Part shown: positions 1 through 6,899 of the stretch, one piece after another
Position numbering within the stretch: position 1 is the stretch's first letter
Layout of the letters: every line of letters starts with the position of its first letter
Origin: Paracoccaceae bacterium
Lineage (GTDB): Bacteria; Pseudomonadota; Alphaproteobacteria; Rhodobacterales; Rhodobacteraceae
Length of the DNA stretch: 7,110 nt
Assembly (NCBI GenBank): GCA_015485375.1
Contig: WFTU01000277.1
Location: 1 to 7,110 of the forward strand
Direction of reading: 5' to 3'
The notes under the pieces: generated by a model
Databases searched by the model: none
The model's input: only the letters and a program-made list of their open reading frames with translations
Told to the model about the DNA's origin: nothing
Translations under genes and position numbers: made by a program

Positions 1-2474
1 AATGGGACGTGCCGACCACCTCGCAAAAACATATCCGCGCCATTGTCGACGCGATGAAGGACGATCCGGAAAACAAACTGATCCTCGCAACCGACCCCGA
101 CCGCGAGGGCGAGGCGATCAGCTGGCATCTCGAAGAGGTCCTGCGCAAACGCCGCGCGATCAAGAAATCCACACAGGTCGAGCGGGTGGTTTTCAACGCC
201 ATCACCAAATCCGCGATTCTGGAGGCTATGAAAAACCCGCGTCAGGTCGACCAGCCGCTGGTGGACGCCTATCTGGCGCGCCGTGCGCTCGACTATCTGG
301 TGGGGTTCAACCTCTCGCCGGTTCTGTGGCGCAAACTGCCCGGTGCCAAATCCGCTGGTCGCGTGCAATCGGTCGTCCTGCGCCTGATCGTTGAGCGCGA
401 GATGGAGATCGAGGCCTTCAAGGCCCGTGAATACTGGACCGTGGCCGCCAACCTCGCCACGCCGCGCGGCAAGGAATTCGAGGCACGTCTGACGGTGCTG
501 GGCGGCAAGAAGCTCGACAAGTTCGACATCGAAACCGCCGAGGCCGCCGAACTGGCCGTCGCCGCCGTGCAGTCGCGCGACCTGAAGGTCACCAGCGTCG
601 AGGCGAAACCGGCCAACCGCAACCCCTCCGCGCCCTTCATGACATCCTCCCTGCAACAGGAAGCCAGCCGCAAGTTCGGCTTCGGCGCGCGGCAGACCAT
701 GTCCACGGCGCAGCGCCTCTACGAGGCAGGCTACATTACCTATATGCGTACCGACGGTATCGACATGGCACCCGAGGCCGTGATGGCGGCGCGCGACGTC
801 ATCAAGGCGCGCTATGGCGACAATTATGTGCCCAAAAGCCCGCGCATGTACAAAAACAAGGCCAAGAACGCACAGGAAGCGCATGAATGTATCCGCCCGA
901 CGGATATGTCGCGCGACCCGTCGAAACTGGCCAAGCTCGAGCCGGACCAGCGCAAGCTTTACGACCTGATCTGGAAACGCTCCATCGCCTGCCAGATGGC
1001 CGCTGCACGGCTGGAACGCACCACGGTGGAGATCGCCTCGGACGATGGCGAGGTCGGCCTTCGCGCCACCGGACAGGTGGTGCAGTTCGACGGTTTCATG
1101 AAGGTCTATACCGAAGGGCGCGACGACGCGCCCAAGGATGACGACGAAAAGAACCTGCCGCAGATCATGGAAGGCGAGCCGATGGACAAGCGCTCCGTCA
1201 CGCCGGAGCAGCATTTCACCCAGCCGCCGCCGCGCTATTCCGAGGCCTCGATCGTCAAGCGGATGGAGGAACTCGGCATCGGGCGCCCGTCCACCTATGC
1301 CTCCATCGTGACGACAATTCAGGACCGCGGCTATGTCATCAAGGACAAGGGCCGTCTGGTGCCGGAGGACAAGGGCCGTCTGGTGACGATCTTCCTCGAA
1401 AGCTATTTCCGGCAGTATGTGGGCTACAATTTCACAGCTGCGCTCGAAGACGACCTCGACAAGGTCAGCGCGGGGGACGAGGACTACAAGGCGCTGCTCA
1501 AACGCTTCTGGAAGGATTTCCACGCCGCGATTGACGAAACCGCCGAGCTGCGCATCACCGACGTGCTGGAAAAAATCAACGAGGTTCTGGCCCCGCACCT
1601 GTTCCCGCCGACCGAGGACGGCTCCGACCCGCGCATCTGCAAGGCCTGCGGCAACGGCAAGCTGTCCATGCGCACCTCGCGGGCCGGTGGCGCGTTTATC
1701 GGCTGCTCCAACTATCCCGAATGCCGCTACACCCGCCCGATCACCGGCGAGGTCGAGGGCGGCGATATCGCCGGACCGGACGGCAAGCTGCTCGGCCACA
1801 ATGACGACGGCGAGCCGATCACCCTGCGCACCGGCCGCTATGGCCCCTATGTGCAGCTTGGCGAGGCTACCGAGGAAAACCCGAAACCCAAGCGCTCCTC
1901 CATCCCCAAGGGCATGGAGCTGGACGCGGTGGACCTGCAAAAGGCGCTGGACCTGCTGTCCCTGCCGCGTCTGGTCGGTGAACACCCCGAAGGCGGGCGG
2001 GTCGAGGCCAGCATCGGCCGTTTCGGCCCCTATGTCGTCCACACCAAACCGCCGGCCGAGGGCGAGACCAAACAGACGAAGATCTATGCCAACCTGAAAG
2101 ACCCCGAGGACGTGCTGACCATCGGCATGAACCGCGCGGTCGAACTGATCGCCCAGAAAGCGGCGCGCGGAGGCCGTGGCGCCGCTGCCAAGCCCCTGCG
2201 CGAGTTGGGCGAGCATCCCGATGGCGGCGCGCTCAACGTCATGGACGGGCGTTATGGTCCCTATGTGAAATGGGAAAAGATCAACGCCACCCTGCCCAAA
2301 GGCACGGAACCGGCCGACATCACGCTGGAAGACGCGATCGAACTGGTGAACGCCAAGGCCGCCACCAAGGGCAAACGCAAGAAACCGGCAGCCAAGAAAA
2401 AGCCTGCCGCGAAAAAGAAGGCGCCTGCCAAGAAAAAGGCCCCGGCCAAAAAGAAACCGGCCGCTAAGAAATAG
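1..2474 (+). CDS. topA: DNA topoisomerase I (type IA), N-terminus cut off by window edge
   Basis: This enzyme relaxes negatively supercoiled DNA by cutting one strand and passing the other through, acting on the chromosome in the cytoplasm. The first full codon is at position 3, and the true start lies upstream. The TOPRIM acidic motif DPDREGE is at 93-113. The catalytic tyrosine is in TYMRTD (Tyr codon 741-743, following Arg codon 747-749). Other type IA landmarks are the SAGRVQSV segment, AHECIRPTD (with Cys at 888-890 where E. coli has Ala) and GIGRPSTYASIV. One four-cysteine zinc finger follows (Cys codons 1638, 1647, 1704, 1722), against three in E. coli. Three C-terminal repeats carry GRYGPYV, GRFGPYV and GRYGPYV (1833, 2016, 2247). 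The protein ends in a 35-residue Lys/Ala/Pro tail. With 823 residues visible and, by comparison with E. coli, roughly 80 missing, the full length is near 900. The TAG stop at 2472-2474 touches the stop of the convergent MFS gene. Confidence 0.97.
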   Translation, partial: WDVPTTSQKHIRAIVDAMKDDPENKLILATDPDREGEAISWHLEEVLRKRRAIKKSTQVERVVFNAITKSAILEAMKNPRQVDQPLVDAYLARRALDYLVGFNLSPVLWRKLPGAKSAGRVQSVVLRLIVEREMEIEAFKAREYWTVAANLATPRGKEFEARLTVLGGKKLDKFDIETAEAAELAVAAVQSRDLKVTSVEAKPANRNPSAPFMTSSLQQEASRKFGFGARQTMSTAQRLYEAGYITYMRTDGIDMAPEAVMAARDVIKARYGDNYVPKSPRMYKNKAKNAQEAHECIRPTDMSRDPSKLAKLEPDQRKLYDLIWKRSIACQMAAARLERTTVEIASDDGEVGLRATGQVVQFDGFMKVYTEGRDDAPKDDDEKNLPQIMEGEPMDKRSVTPEQHFTQPPPRYSEASIVKRMEELGIGRPSTYASIVTTIQDRGYVIKDKGRLVPEDKGRLVTIFLESYFRQYVGYNFTAALEDDLDKVSAGDEDYKALLKRFWKDFHAAIDETAELRITDVLEKINEVLAPHLFPPTEDGSDPRICKACGNGKLSMRTSRAGGAFIGCSNYPECRYTRPITGEVEGGDIAGPDGKLLGHNDDGEPITLRTGRYGPYVQLGEATEENPKPKRSSIPKGMELDAVDLQKALDLLSLPRLVGEHPEGGRVEASIGRFGPYVVHTKPPAEGETKQTKIYANLKDPEDVLTIGMNRAVELIAQKAARGGRGAAAKPLRELGEHPDGGALNVMDGRYGPYVKWEKINATLPKGTEPADITLEDAIELVNAKAATKGKRKKPAAKKKPAAKKKAPAKKKAPAKKKPAAKK
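1342..1385 (+). repeat. Two 20-nt perfect direct repeats inside topA
   Basis: The same 20 bases occur at 1342-1361 and 1366-1385, a 24-nt period. They encode DKGRLVPEDKGRLV, so the repeat is in frame. The second DKGRLV is the part I recall as conserved in alphaproteobacterial TopA, and the first corresponds to a more variable segment. The protein length here seems normal, so this is probably local sequence convergence or gene conversion and not an added copy. Confidence 0.7.
2367..2471 (+). repeat. Lys/Ala/Pro-rich tandem repeat encoding the TopA C-terminal tail
   Basis: These 35 codons begin KGKRKK and continue as four six-residue units (PAAKKK, PAAKKK, APAKKK, APAKKK) plus a final PAAKK, so the DNA has an imperfect 18-nt period. 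Such histone-H1-like tails are known in several bacterial DNA-binding proteins and topoisomerases and are expected to bind DNA non-specifically. On the opposite strand the AAA/AAG codons read as a series of short T-runs separated by GC blocks, lying just downstream of the convergent MFS gene. Confidence 0.85.
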
Positions 2475-2510
2475 TCAGGCGGCGTGAACCTCGCGTTCCA
2501 GCCGGCTGAC
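2474..2510 (-). terminator. Possible intrinsic terminator of the minus-strand membrane-protein pair
   Basis: Bases 2474-2483 pair with 2501-2510 (10 positions, one G-G mismatch at 2479/2505). An inner 4-bp stem, 2486-2489 with 2495-2498, closes a five-base loop. Read on the minus strand, the hairpin is followed at once by TATTTCTTAG (2473 down to 2464), which has six T in its first eight bases. The stem is made from the last codons of the MFS gene and reaches the topA stop codon. On the plus strand no T-run follows, so it is a poorer terminator for topA. The fold was done by hand, and the mismatch and short T-run limit confidence. Confidence 0.4.
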
Positions 2511-3716
2511 CAGAACGAACTGCGTGGCGGCGGCCAGTCCTGAGAGGACAAATATCAGCCCGAGGCCGGTGACACTTGCCACAACCCCCGCCAGCAGCGG
2601 CAGCAGGAAGGCAGGCGCGGTGATGGCGTTGAAGTAGCCGCTGTAGGCCGGCCGCTGGTCGTCGGGCGAAATCTCCATCAGAAATCCGATCACGGCAATG
2701 GTCAGCCCGTTCGCCAGCGCGCCGAGCAGGAAAAATACCGCGCCGTATGCCAGCAACGCCGCTGTGCCGCTCACCGACACCAGCCCCAGCGCCAGAATGG
2801 CCAGCGGCGGCAGTATCCGCCCGAAGGCAATCGCACGCAGCAAATCCCCCTTGCCGCGCTTGTCGCCCCACCAGCCCCAAAGCGCATTTGACGCCAGCGC
2901 TCCGGCGGTCTGCGCCCCGAGCAGCAGCGCCACCCGCCCGAGGTCAAACCCGCTGTTGCCCGCCTGCACCACATAGAACGGCATCGCCATCAGCACGGCC
3001 CCGCCGCACCACTGCGCGAAAACGAACAGCCGGAAACGCCGGTTGGTTTTGAAAACGCCGATCCCTTCCTTGAGATAGGCAACGAACCCCGGCTTGGCGG
3101 GGGGCCTATTGGTGTTTTCCGGCTCTCCCATCGCGGTGAATACGCCGGAGGAAAGGAACATCAGCACCGAGGCCATGGCGATGATCGCCGCATAGGACAG
3201 CGGGAAAGGCATGCTGCCGACAAACCGGTCGGCAATCGCGGCAATGCCGAGCGCCAGCACCCCGCCGCCGAAAAACCGCGTGGCCAGAAGGCGCGAGCGC
3301 AACCCCGACGGCACCGAGCGCGCCACGATGTCGTTGTAGGGCACCGCGACGATACCGCTGATGAAAGCATAGCCGACCCAGATAGCCATGACCGCGAAGG
3401 TCAGCCAGCCGCGCGGCCAGTCGCCGCCGAAAAACAGCACCAGCGCCATCAGCGCCATGAAACCGGCCCGCCCGAAGGCACCGATGACATAGTATTTCAT
3501 GCTCGATCCGCCGCTCTGGGCCAGAAACCCGACGAAAAGCTGCGGAAACAGCCAGCCGAAGCGCAAAATCGCCGTGACCGCCCCGACCAGAACCGAGGAC
3601 CCCGAAAGCTGGTAGACCAGTGCCGACATGATGGTGGCGGAATCGACCGCCGCCGATCCGGCCTGAAAGGAAATGCCCGCGATGGCAACGCTCTTGAACC
3701 GTTTGGTATCACTCAT
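2475..3716 (-). CDS. MFS transporter, substrate unknown
   Basis: This 413-residue, strongly hydrophobic protein has about 12 predicted membrane segments, the usual size for the major facilitator superfamily, and should sit in the inner membrane. The first-half signature loop (residues about 63-80, GFLAQSGGSSMKYYVIG) is degenerate, lacking the usual Asp-Arg. The equivalent second-half loop (about 281-292, GWWGDKRGKGDL) is closer to the classic MFS motif. Near the C-terminus, EISPDDQRPAYSGYFNAITAP (349-369) resembles the Arg-Pro-x-Tyr loop I associate with a poorly characterised MFS subgroup. There is a single cysteine (237). The ATG at 3716-3714 overlaps the TGA of the upstream CcdA-like gene in an ATGA junction. 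The Shine-Dalgarno is weak, which suggests coupled translation. The TGA stop at 2477-2475 abuts topA. The family call is firm, but no substrate can be named. Confidence 0.9.
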   Translation of the reverse strand: MSDTKRFKSVAIAGISFQAGSAAVDSATIMSALVYQLSGSSVLVGAVTAILRFGWLFPQLFVGFLAQSGGSSMKYYVIGAFGRAGFMALMALVLFFGGDWPRGWLTFAVMAIWVGYAFISGIVAVPYNDIVARSVPSGLRSRLLATRFFGGGVLALGIAAIADRFVGSMPFPLSYAAIIAMASVLMFLSSGVFTAMGEPENTNRPPAKPGFVAYLKEGIGVFKTNRRFRLFVFAQWCGGAVLMAMPFYVVQAGNSGFDLGRVALLLGAQTAGALASNALWGWWGDKRGKGDLLRAIAFGRILPPLAILALGLVSVSGTAALLAYGAVFFLLGALANGLTIAVIGFLMEISPDDQRPAYSGYFNAITAPAFLLPLLAGVVASVTGLGLIFVLSGLAAATQFVLVSRLEREVHAA

Positions 3717-4384
3717 GTTCCGGACCAGTCCTTTGGCTCAACATAGAGCCCGAACCAGATCGACCACAGCCCGAGCAGCACAAACACCGCCCCCAGCACC
3801 CAGCGCATGTTGCGCAGGCGTAGCGCCAGCCGCTCCAGCACACCGGACAGACGCGGGACGGTGGCAAACACCACCAGCGGGACCGACAGGAACAGCCCGA
3901 ACAGGGACATCATGATAAAACCGCTGAGGATCGTGCCGGTCGTCGCCGCCAGCCCCAGCAGCCCGAACAGGATCGGCGCGGCGCAGGCAGGAATGTTCAG
4001 CCCGAAGGCCAGCCCCAGCACCAGCGGGTTCTGCGCCGCCTTCCAGGCCTCGGGCGCCAGCGATATCCGCTTTTTCACCAGCCCCGCCCGTCCGGCAATA
4101 AATGCCAGCCCGACCAGCAGGTAGATCGTCCCGAACACCAGCCACATCCCCGTCTGCACCGAGATCAGCAAGGCCCCGAGCGAGGCAATCACCGCCCCGA
4201 ACAGCCCCATCACCAGCGTGCGGGCGGTCAGGAACACCAGAACCGCCTCGATCTTGCCACGGCGCGAGCGCCCCTCCTGCGTGTTCAGAAACACCAGATG
4301 CCCGCCGATGGTGCAAGGCTCGATAAAACCGAGCAGGCCGAGGCCGACGGGCAGGATGATCAGGGTATAGAGCGACATTGACAT
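3713..4384 (-). CDS. CcdA/DsbD-like thiol-disulfide transmembrane protein
   Basis: This 223-residue protein has about six hydrophobic segments and no soluble domain. Two cysteines lie in proline-containing motifs at the membrane: EPC at residues 22-24 (Cys24) in the first segment and IPAC at 131-134 (Cys134) in the fourth. This spacing and three-plus-three layout match the CcdA/DsbD transmembrane domain, which carries electrons from cytoplasmic thioredoxin to periplasmic thiol proteins. It is not canonical CcdA: the first motif is EPCTIGG, whereas CcdA has a SPC-type motif. No thioredoxin-like partner or cytochrome c maturation gene is adjacent, so the recipient is unknown. The ATG at 4384 has no strong Shine-Dalgarno, and an in-frame ATG at 4378 is an alternative. 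The stop overlaps the MFS start by four bases, implying one operon. A related MauF-type or other CcdA-family role is possible. Confidence 0.8.
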   Translation of the reverse strand: MSMSLYTLIILPVGLGLLGFIEPCTIGGHLVFLNTQEGRSRRGKIEAVLVFLTARTLVMGLFGAVIASLGALLISVQTGMWLVFGTIYLLVGLAFIAGRAGLVKKRISLAPEAWKAAQNPLVLGLAFGLNIPACAAPILFGLLGLAATTGTILSGFIMMSLFGLFLSVPLVVFATVPRLSGVLERLALRLRNMRWVLGAVFVLLGLWSIWFGLYVEPKDWSGT

Positions 4385-4632
4385 GCGTCCGGTTTACATT
4401 CCAGTGAGGGGCAACTTCGGAAAACCGTAACACAAGCGCAACTCATTTTATCGTGTAGGGATGAAATAAATACCGCCCGGCATGATCACGGCTCCTCTCG
4501 TTCTTGTCACGCGTCCGGTGCGCTTTGTGTTGCCTCTCATGTTTGTTGCGACTATTGGCCGAGGGTAACGCGCCTGCTGCCGCATAAGTCAAAACCACAT
4601 GACGCCCTGTGCATGTCGTGCTACAGGGCGTC
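4385..4632. other. Intergenic region between divergent genes
   Basis: This 248-base gap separates the CcdA-like gene (minus) from rnr (plus) and must hold the promoters for both. It is more AT-rich than the flanks, notably around 4441-4475. No RNA gene or convincing small ORF is visible. A 9-base sequence, gcgtccggt, occurs twice (4385-4393 and 4511-4519), which may be chance. For rnr I found only weak promoter-like pairs, such as TTGTTG at 4543-4548 with TAACGC at 4566-4571, and call none of them. The right end holds the strong inverted repeat described separately. Confidence 0.7.
4445..4450 (-). promoter_or_regulatory. Candidate -10 element for the CcdA-like/MFS operon
   Basis: On the minus strand these bases read TAAAAT, matching five of six positions of the sigma-70 -10 consensus. 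They lie about 60 bases upstream of the CcdA-like ATG. No good -35 box is found at 16-18 bases spacing, although the upstream stretch is AT-rich. This is a single-box match and tentative. Confidence 0.25.
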
Positions 4633-4635
4633 ATG
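4598..4635 (+). promoter_or_regulatory. Perfect 13-bp inverted repeat masking the rnr ribosome-binding site and start codon
   Basis: Bases 4598-4610 (catgacgccctgt) are the exact reverse complement of 4623-4635 (acagggcgtcatg), with a 12-base loop at 4611-4622. Eight of the 13 pairs are G-C. The 3' arm contains the best Shine-Dalgarno match (AGGG, 4625-4628) and the whole rnr ATG (4633-4635). In mRNA this would form a stable stem-loop hiding the translation start. The symmetry is seen directly; regulation is inferred. A dimeric DNA-binding protein using the palindrome as an operator is an alternative. Confidence 0.75.
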
Positions 4636-6885
4636 AAACATTTTCCGAGCAAAGAACAAATCCTCGAATGGGTGCGGGACAATCCGCGCACCACGTCCAA
4701 GCGCGACATCGCCAAGGCCTTCAATATCAAGGGGCAGGACCGGATCGAGTTGAAACGCATCCTGCGCGAGCTACGCGACGAGGGGCACCTTTCCAAGAAC
4801 CGCAATACCTATCGCGAGGCGAACACCCTCCAGAATGTCGAGCTGCTGCAGGTCACGGCGATTGACAGCGACGGAGACGTGTTTGCGGAACCGGCGAACT
4901 GGAAAGGCGAGATCCATGCGCCCACCGTGCTGCTGGTGCCCAAATCGGGGGATCCGGCGCTGGGGATCGGGGACCGCGGGTTGTTCCGCGTTTCCGCGGT
5001 GGATGACGAGCATGTCCCCTACGAGGGGCGGCTGATCCGCAAGATCGGGACGGGGGCGCTGAAGGTTCTCGGGATTTTCCGGCAGGCGGAGTTCGGCGGG
5101 CGGATCGTGCCGGTGGACAAGAAGGCCTCCAAGGAATGGCGGGTCGATCCCGGGGACCGGAACGGCGCGCGCGATGGCGAGCTGGTCGAGGGCACGCAGA
5201 TCGGCAAGGCGCGGGCGGGTCTGCCCAAGGCGAAGGTAACGGCGCGCCTCGGCGATCCGATGGCGCCGAAATCGGTCAGCCTGATTGCCATCCACGAACA
5301 CGGGATCCCCGATGCGTTTCCGGAAAAGGTCGAGGCGGAGGCTTTGGAAGCCAAGCCGGTGACACTCGGCAAACGCACGGATTTGCGGCATCTGCCGCTG
5401 TTCACCATCGACCCCTCGGATGCGCGCGACCATGACGACGCGATTTGTGCGTTGCCGGACACGGATCCGAAGAACGAGGGCGGGCATGTGGTCTGGGTCG
5501 CCATTGCCGATGTGGCGCATTATGTGCGCTCCGGCTCGGCGCTGGATAAAGAGGCGCGCAAACGGGGCAATTCCAGCTACTTCCCCGACCGTGTGGTGCC
5601 GATGCTGCCCGATGCGCTGTCGGGTGATCTCTGTTCGCTGCACGAGGGCGAGGACCGGGCCTGTATCGCGGTGGAGATGAAGATCAACGCGGCGGGGCGC
5701 AAGCTGTCGCACCGTTTCGTGCGCGGGTTGATGCGCTCGCCGGCTTCGCTCTCCTATGAGCAGGCGCAGGCGGCGGCGGATGGCAAGCCGGACGTGCAGA
5801 CGAAACCGCTGCTGGAGGACGGGATCAAGCCGCTCTGGGCCGCGTTCCGCGCAGTTCGCAAGGAAACGAAACGCCGCCAGCCGCTGCATCTGGACCTTCC
5901 GGAACGCCGGATTATCCTGTCGGACGAGGGCAAGGTGGTCTCGGTGGCCTTTCGTGACCGGTTCGACGCGCACAAGCTGGTCGAGGAGTTCATGGTGCTG
6001 GCCAATGTCTGCGCCGCCGAAACACTGGAGGCCAAACGCACGCCGCTGCTCTATCGGGTTCACGAGGAGCCGAACCCCGAGAAGCTGGAAACCCTGCGCG
6101 AGGTGGTCGAGAGTGTCGGGCTGAGCCTGCCGAAAGGGCAGGTTCTGAAAACCGCGCAGTTGAACAAGCTGCTGGACGCGGTGGCCGGAACGGAGAATTC
6201 CGAGATCGTCTCGATTGCCGTGCTGCGCTCCATGACGCAGGCCTATTATTCGGCGCAGAATTTCGGGCATTTCGGGCTGCACCTGAAACGCTACGCGCAT
6301 TTCACCTCGCCCATCCGGCGCTACGCCGATCTGGTGGTGCATCGTGCGCTGATCAAGGCGCATGGCTGGGGCAGCGACGGGCAGACGCCGGAGGAGGTCG
6401 GGGAACTCGACGCCACCGCCGAGCATATTTCCCAGACCGAGCGGCGCTCGATGCTGGCGGAGCGCGACACCACGGACCGTTATCTGGCGGCCTATCTGTC
6501 CGATCGCGTCGGCAGCGAATTCGAGGGCACCGTGTCGGGCATTGCCCGTTTCGGGTTGTTCGTGAAACTGGACGAGACCGGCGCCGACGGGATCATCCCG
6601 ATCTCGCATCTGGGGCGCGAGTATTTCCTGTTCGACGCCGATTCCAGCACCCTGACCGGCGAGAAATCCCGTCGCGTCATCGGGCTGGGCATGAAGGCAA
6701 AGGTCCGGCTGGCCGAGGCCGCGCCGATCACCGGCGGGCTGATGTTCGAATTGCTGGAACTGGACGGCAAGGCCATGCCGAAATCCGGCGGTTCCGCCGG
6801 CCGGCGTCGCGGGCCGCCGCGCAAGGTGAACCGCGCGAAAAACCGCCGGCGCAAGGCGGATAAAAAGGCAAAACGCAAAAGCTGA
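4633..6885 (+). CDS. rnr: Ribonuclease R (3'-5' exoribonuclease, RNB family)
   Basis: RNase R degrades RNA processively from the 3' end, including structured RNA, in mRNA decay, rRNA quality control and cold or stationary-phase adaptation. The 750-residue protein has the full family layout. A helix-turn-helix N-terminus (about 5-50) contains TSKRDIAKAFNIKG, followed by OB/cold-shock-like domains (about 60-215). The RNB catalytic domain starts near 245. The metal-binding aspartates are D260, D266, D268 and D269 in DPSDARDHDDA, the RNA-clamping tyrosine is likely Y316 (SSYFPD), and HFTSPIRRYADL is at 556-567. An S1 domain (about 627-710) starts GSEFEGTVSGIARFGLFVKL, and a basic tail runs from 713 to 750. 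I chose the ATG at 4633 because MKHFPSKEQIL fits the family N-terminus and AGGG lies four bases upstream. A GTG at 4609 would add eight residues but has no ribosome-binding site. Confidence 0.97.
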   Translation: MKHFPSKEQILEWVRDNPRTTSKRDIAKAFNIKGQDRIELKRILRELRDEGHLSKNRNTYREANTLQNVELLQVTAIDSDGDVFAEPANWKGEIHAPTVLLVPKSGDPALGIGDRGLFRVSAVDDEHVPYEGRLIRKIGTGALKVLGIFRQAEFGGRIVPVDKKASKEWRVDPGDRNGARDGELVEGTQIGKARAGLPKAKVTARLGDPMAPKSVSLIAIHEHGIPDAFPEKVEAEALEAKPVTLGKRTDLRHLPLFTIDPSDARDHDDAICALPDTDPKNEGGHVVWVAIADVAHYVRSGSALDKEARKRGNSSYFPDRVVPMLPDALSGDLCSLHEGEDRACIAVEMKINAAGRKLSHRFVRGLMRSPASLSYEQAQAAADGKPDVQTKPLLEDGIKPLWAAFRAVRKETKRRQPLHLDLPERRIILSDEGKVVSVAFRDRFDAHKLVEEFMVLANVCAAETLEAKRTPLLYRVHEEPNPEKLETLREVVESVGLSLPKGQVLKTAQLNKLLDAVAGTENSEIVSIAVLRSMTQAYYSAQNFGHFGLHLKRYAHFTSPIRRYADLVVHRALIKAHGWGSDGQTPEEVGELDATAEHISQTERRSMLAERDTTDRYLAAYLSDRVGSEFEGTVSGIARFGLFVKLDETGADGIIPISHLGREYFLFDADSSTLTGEKSRRVIGLGMKAKVRLAEAAPITGGLMFELLELDGKAMPKSGGSAGRRRGPPRKVNRAKNRRRKADKKAKRKS

Positions 6886-6899
6886 TGTATGCTGGCGGC

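Noticed and set aside
2367..2471. Minisatellite or mobile repeat at the end of topA
   Set aside because: The periodicity follows the encoded KKKPAA-type tail, and synonymous differences between units indicate an ordinary coding repeat.
3738..4433. A 231-codon minus-strand frame overlapping the CcdA-like gene
   Set aside because: It is an Ala/Gly/Arg-rich translation in another frame. The 3713-4384 frame gives a coherent six-segment membrane protein with paired cysteines.
4609..4632. GTG at 4609 as the rnr start
   Set aside because: It has no ribosome-binding site and adds eight residues not expected in the family. The ATG at 4633 has AGGG upstream and a fitting N-terminus.
4443..4805. A 120-codon minus-strand ORF across the intergenic region and the start of rnr
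   Set aside because: It lacks a recognisable domain, overlaps the conserved RNase R N-terminus, and its intergenic part reads as a composition-driven basic peptide.
4599..4865. A possible leader ORF starting in the left arm of the rnr hairpin
   Set aside because: No Shine-Dalgarno is present, and the frame runs deep into rnr with a translation typical of an out-of-frame shadow.
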